Shown here: piece by piece, positions 56,211-64,000 of the stretch
How the letters are laid out: each line of letters opens with the position of its first letter
Numbering within the stretch: position 1 is the stretch's first letter
Translations under genes and position numbers: made by a program
The notes under the pieces: generated by a model
What the model was told of the DNA's origin: nothing
Database searches by the model: none
The model's input: only the letters and a program-made list of their open reading frames with translations
Assembly (NCBI GenBank): GCA_031213475.1
Contig: JARUPZ010000034.1
Coordinates: forward strand, 806,001 to 870,000
Direction: 5' to 3'
Length of the DNA: 64,000 nucleotides
DNA from: Nereocystis luetkeana
Taxonomy: Eukaryota > Sar > Phaeophyceae > Laminariales > Laminariaceae

Positions 56211-57680
56211 TTAGACTAAAGGCGCTTTCACCCCTCATTTTCTGGTCCTACTTGACAAAAATAAAACAACATATTCGCCTGATTGAGAGCGAAGTATCTG
56301 ATTGAGAGCGAGAGCCAAATAAATTGAAATTTCGGGTCCAGACGCCTCTTGCCATTTCTTGGTAAGTAGGGGACGGGCTATTCCAAGAAGCGGCGCAAAT
56401 TGAAGGTCTCGTCAGCAGCGTCGCGAGCATATGCGTGTCAGCGTCATCGGATGCTGCAGCTAGGAGCTAGACAAGTTGCTAGATTTCCCCAGATTGGCTA
56501 TTATTCCTGCCTCAAACTGTTTCGCCTCGGGCGGTGGGCTCTACTGTAGCTTCTGCTCCCGGCTGTAGCTCCACAACGAGAGACTCCCACACGATGACCA
56601 GGGTAGCGGCTTGAAGCTACGGGCTAGCCCTTCAATTCAAGCTACACAGCAAGCTCCGCCTCTCAGCGGTAGTCCGGCTACAGCGTATCGCGCAATCTCG
56701 CTCTCAATTAGATACTACGCTCTCAATCAGGCGAATATATGTTGTGTTGTTGTATTTGTACCCCGGTATCTCTCTAGGGAGGCGAATCAGGACGGGCACT
56801 GGGTGTAGTGATGAAGCTGGGTGGAAAGGACAATTAAATGTGAAGACAACACACACATCCCGGGCAAAACGTCGATCAAACTTTAGCCTGAACGCACCGG
56901 GTGGTATTGCTTATTAATCGAGACGTTGAGCTGGAAAATACGCGATTTCCGATGTTTGTGTGTGCGCGCGTTTTCTTTGTCGTCCTGATCTATCTGTACG
57001 AAAAGTTCTAGGCATGATATTGCGGCGGAACAAGGTCATGTATGTTCAATGTTCGCCCCTGAACGTGTACCTGTATGTAGGAGATCGGTTTGTGCCCTCA
57101 ACAAAAAACGAAAATACACACGACACAATCAAATACCAGGTACATGAAATCAACTACTCACTACTACAGGAATATAAGATCAACGCGGAACAACGAGACT
57201 TAGTCTAGGGAAAGAGGGAAAGAGAAGAACCTCGACGTACTGCCGTATACGATCACTCCTGAAAACCCACCGTTGTTCTCGTTCCAATTATACCAAGAAA
57301 CAGGGGAAAACGTCGGAAGAAACATGCTCGCACATATTATGTCATGATGGCTCTCAGCAACAACACCCTACTCTTGTCTGCGTGCTTGCGTTGCGTGCTT
57401 GCGTTGTGGTGCTGATTGGTAAGAAGTTACTGTACGCACTTTGCTGCCTTTCTGTACGTACGTGGGGCTGATTGCAGGCTGTGCTTCTGTGCTTGGATAT
57501 ATTATTATGTTGTTTGCGACTATCGGAGCTTGCCTTGTGTCCCTTCAACGAAAAAACAAAAATTATACGATCAAAACAACGCGAAGCAAGAAGAAAAAAA
57601 AACATGAGAAAATAAATGATTTGTCGATCGGCAACCACGGCTGAGGAGGGCTGCAAGGTGCGCTAATATCCCGAGCAAGA
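56211..57680. other. No recognisable gene
   Basis: GCTCTCAATCAGG and its reverse complement CCTGATTGAGAGC occur at about 56720 and 56277, a short inverted pair around 450 bp of unassigned sequence. Nothing else is supported. Confidence 0.45.
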
Positions 57681-57688
57681 CAGCCGGG

Positions 57689-57752
57689 GATGGGACCACT
57701 ATATATAGTATACGGGTATCTATATATTGTCGACAATCGGAGAGTGGTCCCA
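57689..57752. repeat. Short hairpin
   Basis: TGGGACCACT and AGTGGTCCCA face each other about 42 bp apart, enclosing TATATATAGTATAC. Possibly a very small fold-back element. Confidence 0.65.
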
Positions 57753-57759
57753 AAGTTTT

Positions 57760-58690
57760 TGATGCGGTGTAAACGAACCAGGTACTGCAGCTACAATATC
57801 ATTATCACAGAAGCCCCGAGTAAATAGGCCCCAAGTAAGCCCAAACCACCCGTTTTGGTGCGTTGTGTCTCAAGAACCACTGCGAAAATAGAACACGTTG
57901 TCTGTTTCGAACACGAGGTTGATGATAGGCTTTCCATCGATGCTGCGCATTTGAATTTTTCAAGAGTACATTGGGAAACCTCTTTCTCCCCCCGTTTTGG
58001 GCCCCATATATTATGGGTCACAGGGATAATAGTAATAGGGTAGGTTTGTCCGTAGACGAGGCAACGGCCTCCGCAAACGAAGTAACGGACAAAGCAGGGT
58101 TTATTGGTAGAGAGAAGGTGGCATGCCTGTATCGGGAACTGGGATAGAACAAGTTTGGTTGGAAGGGAAGACCGCGCACGCAGTCCTTCCAAGCAGAGCA
58201 CCGAGCGTAGGTCAGCATCCCCACGCCGGGCCCGAGCAAGCACGAGGTCCTGTGACGAGCACGGGCAGACGTGAGGTAATCGCTGGTTTGTGGATCCAAG
58301 CCAGGAAGTTGTGCCTGAATTTTCGCCGCCCCACCCCCCCCTATTTTTTCTTTCGAAGGGGGGGGGGGGGGGGGGCACGAGTAGCCAGGGGTACGGAGGA
58401 AATGTCGTTCCTTCCGTCAGGGTTTACTGTAGGTTAGATTGGAGGAGTCGAATGGTACCGTACCATTCGGAGGCTTGGTCATCCGAGACAACTGTAAGCC
58501 GTACTAGTTAGGAACCCGGCCGGTATAATAGGAGGGAGAGAGAGACGTAGAATTAGGGTGGTCGAGATATCCAGGGTATTGCAGGAAGCTGCGATACAGG
58601 TGTCTGGCCGAGGGGAGGAACCTCTCTCTCCCTCGACTCAGGAAACGATAATGATAATGCAATTCGAAAGATATACAATAAATTACTATT
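57760..58690. other. No recognised gene; 195-codon minus frame
   Basis: The minus frame 58378-57791 is long, but it begins in a G/C homopolymer (58358-58374), lacks ATG, and has no motif I recognise. Confidence 0.4.
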
Positions 58691-58780
58691 ATTGTTACGT
58701 TTGCCATCAATTTAATGTGCAGCGTTCGTTCCAACCTCCTGCCAATCATATATACCATCCCATCCACAAACACAAGCAGG

Positions 58781-58834
58781 GGCATGCCACGGCATGTATG
58801 TCGCGAAAAAGGACAATATTATTGCACATCCCCC
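58781..58834 (+). repeat. Short tail shared with 8130-8195
   Basis: GGCATGCCACGGCAT, GCGAAAAAGGACAATA and GCACATCCCCC in the same order as at 8.1 kb. Confidence 0.6.
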
Positions 58835-58839
58835 AACAG

Positions 58840-59850
58840 TACTGAAGGGAAACTAATGCACGTAGGGAAATGGGCTGCAACTAACTGCAAGGCTGAGTCG
58901 TATTTCCAACGTCGTCATAGAATACACCAGGTATCCTCCAGCGGTTGGTTCGATTACTGAGAATGAACTGGTCTATGCAAAGTTTTTCCCCCAACTTTTA
59001 CGAGAAAACTCGTAATGAATGGTGAAGCATTTGCCTCGCTCGATAGCTCAGCAGAGGTACAACATTTTACTACATACACGTGCTCCTTTTCGCCGACTGG
59101 CCAAAATATATGTCGATACTGAAACCGCCTAAGACAGAAATACCTCCGTGGGCTATTTAGCAGTTTCGGGTCCCACTGAAATAAACACGGAGATCTTCGT
59201 ACCATTTGACCGTGTGTATTATCCGCACGTACGTGCCTGCATCAATCCCGTTCCGGCATCGAGGGTTTCTCGGAAGGCGTTAGTTTGTTTGTGAGGTTCA
59301 CGAGCAACTTAATAAGTAGTGTGTCTAAAGAAGAGCTATAGACGGAGTGAGATTCGAACCCGTGCGTGTTTGGCGACGTCTCAGGTGTGAAATGTGCCTC
59401 AACCTACTGTCCGGTTTTCAGGTTAGGGTTATACCCAACCCATGGCCATCCAAATATCTAGTGATGTGGCGTTGGTTGGCAGGCCAAGGTCTATTAATAG
59501 CTTCCTCGTTTATAATGGGTTAAGGCTTGTAAACGGTCAAGCACGAGGAGAGATGCGTATTCAAGTTCCAAAGCGAATCCGTGCCAGAGACACTCGAATA
59601 ATGGCAAAACCATACTGCTGGTCCCCTAAGTAAGGCATTAGATTGCACCGGTACGTTTGGTTTACGTTATTTCGTTTGGTTACTATTAATGCAGCCTGCA
59701 TCCATTTTGCCCTAGATTTTGGCATCATGCCCCAGGTGCTTAGCGTCGTTTTGTCCCTCCTACCTACTACCGTAGTACAGATAATGTAGTACGGGCTACT
59801 ACGTACGGACTACTGATGATGTACTGCTGTGTTGTACTATTTGTACAATA
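58840..59850. other. No recognisable gene
   Basis: A minus-strand box-B-like GGGTTCGAATCTCAC near 59355 sits in a weakly tRNA-like context, but arms do not pair well enough for a tRNA call. Confidence 0.4.
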
Positions 59851-59854
59851 ATAT

Positions 59855-59972
59855 ATTACGGGGGACCATAGTAAATAGGACCTACGGTACACACAAAAAT
59901 CTACATATTATTTCGCTATTTATTTTCACTAACAATAAATATCTGGTCCTATTTACCATGGTCCCCCGTAAT
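59855..59972. mobile_element. Fold-back MITE family B, copy 6
   Basis: TATTACGGGGGACCATAGTA, then AATAGGACC, on the left; GGTCCTATTTACCATGGTCC, then CCCGTAATA, on the right. Best-preserved arms of the family, about 30 bp, with TA on both sides. Confidence 0.9.
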
Positions 59973-60403
59973 ATAGTACGGGCGGTACAGCACGTGTATC
60001 AGATGACCCCGTGTTGTCAAGCAGTGACTATTAGTAGTCGCGTGCAATAATAGTAGATACGATAGATAGATGATGCTGTCTACTTCTGTAATAATATAGT
60101 CGCGAGCATTTTAGTAGATACGATAGATGATGCTGACTACTTCTTCTGTAATAATAAGTGCCATCTCTGATAGTTATATTGCAATATTATATTCGGGGCG
60201 CGGTATGTGTTACACTATTATACCAGGTATATAATGCTCATCATGCAGTTTTATTACCACTTCGCACGAATGACGAGACGAATAGTAATACTGTTAACCC
60301 CCGTTACGCTGTGTCACGGCTTTAAAAGTGCATCATATATGTACTGGTATGTAGTACTATTATAATAGCAATACGTCGTACGTAGTGAGTGGTTATGATA
60401 TTG

Positions 60404-60494
60404 TTAACCCTTTTGGGACTGCTGCCCCGTTTGGGGACAATCTACTAAAATTCTAAGTGCTTTGTCCGCAAAAAGGGGACTGCAGTAGTCCTAG
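60404..60494. mobile_element. Fold-back MITE family A, copy 7
   Basis: TTAACCCTTTTGGGACTGCT, then GCCCCGTTTGGGGACAA, on the left; TTTGTCCGCAAAAAGGGGAC, then TGCAGTAGTCCTAG, on the right. Confidence 0.75.
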
Positions 60495-60543
60495 ATAAGT
60501 GTGGTAGATAGTATTATAGTGGCGGTATTACAGCAGTATTAAT

Positions 60544-60666
60544 ATTACGGGGGACCATAGTAAATAGGACCAAATATTAGGACCAAATATTGTTAGTAAA
60601 AATAAATAGGAAATATGCAGGTTTTTGTGTTTACCGTAGGTTCTATTTAAGATAGTCTCCGGTAAT
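60544..60666. mobile_element. Fold-back MITE family B, copy 7
   Basis: ATTACGGGGGACCATAGTAA on the left; the right arm is decayed (GGTTCTATTTAAGATAGTCT, then CCGGTAAT). AGGACCAAATATT is tandemly duplicated near the left arm. Confidence 0.85.
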
Positions 60667-60867
60667 ATCTATAATAATAGTAGCGTTGTTGGTTGTATAG
60701 CTGTATATGAGTACTGCACATTATCAGTATTCCAACAGTATCTCTAGCGATGATGGAGTTTTCGCAGTCAGTAGTAAGAGTAGAGTGTCATGCCCTTGGT
60801 AACGATCTTGAGCGGCCTGCTTATTTCGCGCCGGCAGGTGACTGGCTGCGCAACGTAGTTCAGCCAA

Positions 60868-60869
60868 CA

Positions 60870-60906
<37 letters not shown>
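60868..60906. repeat. (TA)n microsatellite
   Basis: Long uninterrupted TA run. Confidence 0.95.
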
Positions 60907-60907
<1 letters not shown>

Positions 60908-61342
60908 TATTATTATGCTACATTGGAGTAAATAATAGGTTTCCGCGAACAGCAACAATACATACATACGGATTGAAGACGGACGAACTGCAGGAGGAGG
61001 AGTGGAACGGGACATATTCATACGACCAACGTTTGCCTTGATCAACCCAATAATATTTAGCAGAACATACACCCGTCATCCTCGATACTATTTTTTTCTA
61101 CTCATCATCAGATATCTCGTACATGTTCACCTAATAACGGTGAGTTGCGTTTCCCTCTCAATTTATCAAGGATCTTCATGGATTATTGCCGGGACGACAC
61201 AGACGATAATGACGAGACGGTAAAGCCGTCGTCAAATTGGCACCGCCGTGGTCTCGTTCGTTCCGTCCGATCGTCAATGCCGCCTACCGTTGACTCGCAC
61301 CGTCCCGACCCGTCGAAAAAAACTCCCCGCCGTTGTACTTTA

Positions 61343-61747
61343 AACAGACAAAAAAATGGAAAAAGGGGAACGAAACAAAAAATGGGAACGGACGTTCTTT
61401 TTTAGAAAGCAAACCAATTCGGAATTGTGTACAACTCCAAGAAAAAAAGTTGACAGTCCTGTGGGGCTGTACAGCAGCCTTCGAATGAGCTGTCGCTCAG
61501 GCTGGAAGTCCTCGGCATCGCCGCGGTAGCCAGCATCTAGAGAAATCACAATAGAGCCAGCGTATATCGCTTCTTGCGCCCACCCGAAGGCACGAGATGG
61601 AGCATGACCGTTCTGACGAGCTCCTCTCACAGGGCTGGCCAAGGGGTTTCGCAGGATCATTTTGGTTCTCTGATACACCACATGGTTCTGGAGATACGGC
61701 TTGGTTCTCATTTTAGGCTTCGTTCCCATTTTTCCGATTTGTCTGTT
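61343..61747. mobile_element. TIR element family C, copy 2 (405 bp)
   Basis: AACAGACAAAAAAATGG on the left and, inverted, AACAGACAAATCGGAAAAAT on the right, with an interior almost identical to copy 1. TTTA lies on both sides (61339-61342 and 61748-61751) and might be a target duplication. It sits between GTCCCGACCCGTCG-like and ACCGTCCCGTCCC-like sequence. Confidence 0.8.
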
Positions 61748-61749
61748 TT

Positions 61750-61870
61750 TACCGTCCCGTCCCATCGACCAAATATGTTCTCACCGTCCCACCCTGCCGT
61801 CACAACCTGCCCCAACCGTCCCGTCCCGCTGTCGAAACCTTCCCATACCATCCCGTCGTCACTCCTTACC
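61750..61870 (+). repeat. CCGTCCC-rich low-complexity tract
   Basis: Irregular repeats of ACCGTCCCGTCCC; related words occur left of the family C copy (61300-61320), so the element probably inserted into this tract. Confidence 0.55.
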
Positions 61871-62087
61871 GTCAAGACAGCAAGAAGAATACTTGCAGAG
61901 TTATTCTCCTTCTTCTCTCTACCCGTCAAAGTTGCCAGGAGGAGACGGCACAGTTTGAGCCTGTGACGGAAGCAGGCCCCGTCTGGAAATAAATACAACG
62001 TACTACTACGAAGCTGGCGAAGGAATTTGAAAGTAAGTACCGAATTATAAAATATACCAGGGACGACATAGATAGCATCACAATTCA

Positions 62088-62178
62088 ATTTTGTTTCCGA
62101 GGTTTTCTTCTTTTTTCGGGAAAGTTATGAGTGATCCATGTTGAAGATCATGCTGCACATTGTCAGATTGATGGCAAG
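62088..62178 (+). mobile_element. 5'-truncated LINE copy, opposite orientation
   Basis: TTTTGTTTCCGAGGTTTTCT, GTGATCCATGTTGAAGATCA and TGCTGCACATTGTCAGATTG match the reverse complement of the 34927 copy. An AATAATAATAATG tail follows on the right, as expected for a plus-strand LINE end. Confidence 0.75.
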
Positions 62179-62207
62179 AAGAGGAATAATAATAATGAAT
62201 GAATATC

Positions 62208-62318
62208 ACTTTTAGGACTGCAGCCTCGTTTAAAATTTGGGGACAATTAATTGGGGACAAATTACTTGGAATTTGACTGCCTTGTCCCCAAAACGGGTCT
62301 GGAGTTCTAAAGGGGTTA
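62208..62318. mobile_element. Fold-back MITE family A, copy 8
   Basis: TTTTAGGACTGCAGCCTCGT, a duplicated TTGGGGACAA, then CTTGTCCCCAAAACGGGTCT and AGTTCTAAAGGGGTTAA. It lies 30 bp beyond the LINE copy. Confidence 0.75.
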
Positions 62319-62319
62319 A

Positions 62320-63590
62320 TACCGCTACATACATACCTTGAGGTAAAAAACTTAAATAAGTACATACCATACGAAATACACGATAGATAATCGTCAGTCA
62401 CTAGTGGGAGTTTGTATTATAATAGAAGAATCTTATAATAAATAATACCTGTCGAGGGGCGCCCGCATGGAATCTGACCTGCCTGATACACGCGCTAATC
62501 GCCGTACATACATGTTCATAGAAATATCAGGCAATATATATACGTATATATATATAGCCCGTGTGGGGGGTTCCCTTAATTCGGTAGGCGGTTTTATTCG
62601 GGGGTATATGTTTTCGTGTCCCCTTTATGGGGTTTCCATTATTTCGGTAGACTTTTTGCTTCGGGATGATACGTGGATTATAGACTAGGATATACCCTGC
62701 CTCACGTAGAGATAGTAGATGTCAGTCAATCATCATTGCTCAGTTTTGTGTGGAGTATATAGCCTCCCCCACGTACAGAAAATCAGTCTGGTGGACACTA
62801 GAGTATATAAAGCGGCTTCGCGCACTGGCTTCTGTGTAGCAGGTAGTACGCCCCCGCACGTACAGTTAGTTCAGAAGTATCAATAATAGTACAAATAAAT
62901 ACGTTTATTAATAATACTGACTGGTAGATATTATGTCTGGCCGAAATATCAGTTGCGACGAGACAGAACTTTACCAGCTGGCGCAGCAACCAGAAGCATG
63001 TTTGTTGTATCCATGCACACGTACACCTTGCGTACACACCTCTTCTTGTAAGTGACGGGCGGTCCTATTCATTTCCCCGAACGGGCGGATTATTTGTTCA
63101 AACTGAAACCCGTCAACGCTAAACTACAAGAGCATGCAGGCGCTCTACTGTATGACAGACGTATGTATGTGTATGTTTCTCGACGAACGGCTGCGCACGC
63201 ACCACCGCCCAAAGAAGACACTTGTTCAGTGGGTGCCGCGCTTTCAAGCTGTTACTCACAACTAACTGCGACGAGAGGCTACGGTCAGTACGTTCTTGCG
63301 GTAGCGATACTCCGAAGCGACCGCCTTGCGGCTGACAGGCGCAGCATTACCCCGCCGGCGTCAGAACCCCAGCTGACGAATAGACCACGAGATTGCTACT
63401 TGTCAGAGTGTGCAGCGTTTTTAATCATTTTCACGACTCGCACGAGAGCCTACTACCCTTTTGTGCGACATACACACACGGTGGAGTCACCGCCTTTAGG
63501 CCTGCCAGAACCATCGTCAACTACGTCTACACTATCCAGACGGTCGATCAATCGTTGGTGGCTCCACGTAACTGCAGCGCTTTCCTTCAG
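62320..63590. other. No recognised gene; open plus frame near the right edge
   Basis: The plus frame 63052-63690 (212 codons) starts at GTG, not ATG, and runs into a CAG-rich tract. It could be part of an exon of a gene extending past the window, but no motif is recognised. Confidence 0.35.
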
Positions 63591-63604
63591 TCTGCGCTTC
63601 GTCG

Positions 63605-63790
63605 TCAACAGCAGCAGCAACGCCAACAACAGCAGCAGCAGCGGCACCTACTACTACTGCTGTACCGGCAGCAACACATATTGGATATAGCTGTCAGTTA
63701 GTCCAGCATCACTGCCCTGAAGTCTGCACGCCATCGTCAGCAACAACAGCAGCAGCGATTCTGTAGTAGTAGTAGTAGTGTGCAGAAGTA
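63605..63790 (+). repeat. CAG/CAA and TAG microsatellites
   Basis: AACAGCAGCAGCAGC-type runs at 63605-63645 and 63740-63758, and TAGTAGTAGTAGTAG at 63764-63778. Confidence 0.85.
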
Positions 63791-64000
63791 GTACTACAAT
63801 AACATATCCATCTTCAGCGACAGAGCGGGAAGGGCGTCCGCGTAACTGCTGTGGTAAGCACATTTGCTGACGATGTTGTAGTTCGTTTTGCATGTTTGTC
63901 CGATCGGAACTCTTTTCTTGGCAGTACGATGAAAAGGAATCCGTTGTGATCGATCGCGGCTCAGTGACCAAGGGAGCAACACAGCAGACGAGCCGTGCTA

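Noticed and set aside
57791..58378. 195-codon minus frame
   Set aside because: Begins inside a homopolymer without ATG and has no recognisable domain.
61340..61765. 141-codon minus frame shared with 55872-56141
   Set aside because: It lies inside the TIR element; differences between copies change amino acids freely, so there is no sign of coding constraint.
1..64000. An integrated large DNA virus or bacterial-type operon
   Set aside because: No viral capsid, polymerase or packaging motif and no operon-like gene spacing was seen; all recognisable enzymes belong to retroelements or DNA transposons.

Overview
The window looks like repeat-dense, gene-poor nuclear DNA of a photosynthetic stramenopile, most likely a brown alga. 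The basis is a split gene for a CBM6-type carbohydrate-binding protein, a TTAGGG interstitial telomere-type array, abundant CAG/TAG and TA microsatellites, and relics of LTR, DIRS-type (tyrosine recombinase) and restriction-endonuclease-type LINE retroelements. The taxon is inferred from style and cannot be proven here. There are no bacterial operons, rRNA genes or CRISPR arrays. Nearly all long reading frames lack an ATG, break after 60-200 codons, or are antisense shadows.

Layout. At 0-3.9 kb lies a decayed Ty3/gypsy pol (RT, RNase H). From 6.5 to 9.5 kb there are a dispersed repeat and two minisatellites. At 10.8-13.8 kb (minus strand) are pieces of a hAT-family transposase, two of which have been duplicated head-to-head into hairpins. 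At 15.9-18.5 kb (plus) is a DIRS-like element with RT and tyrosine-recombinase parts and no visible RNase H. From 19.0 to 22.9 kb is a mosaic of convergent short-repeat arrays, a telomere-like tract and direct repeats. At 22.9-25.2 kb (minus) is a 5'-truncated RLE LINE (RT, zinc knuckle, nuclease relic), whose 3' end recurs at 34.3, 34.9, 36.3 and 62.1 kb. At 27.3-28.1 and 48.1-49.0 kb are arrays of TTCCATGGAAGC palindromes. At 28.7 and 48.7 kb are two LTR-like insertions, the second with a perfect CATTG target duplication. At 37.6-38.1 kb (minus) is a gypsy integrase tail plus chromodomain. At 40.7 and 45.6 kb are two hAT-like non-autonomous elements filled with GGTACC or GGGTCGGGTC subrepeats. 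At 49.8-53.4 kb (plus) is the CBM6 gene, the only plausible host gene. From 32 to 62 kb there are two families of roughly 100-bp fold-back elements (family A ending TTAA/CCCTTT, piggyBac-like; family B ending TA/TTACGGGGG) and a 400-bp TIR element at 55.8 and 61.3 kb.

The parts do not form one pathway. The window reads as a nested record of mobile elements around one host gene. The points most worth following are the two fold-back MITE families, the hAT pair with sequence-specific internal arrays, the hairpins made from transposase sequence, and the strong excess of the word ACCAGGTA across the right two thirds.
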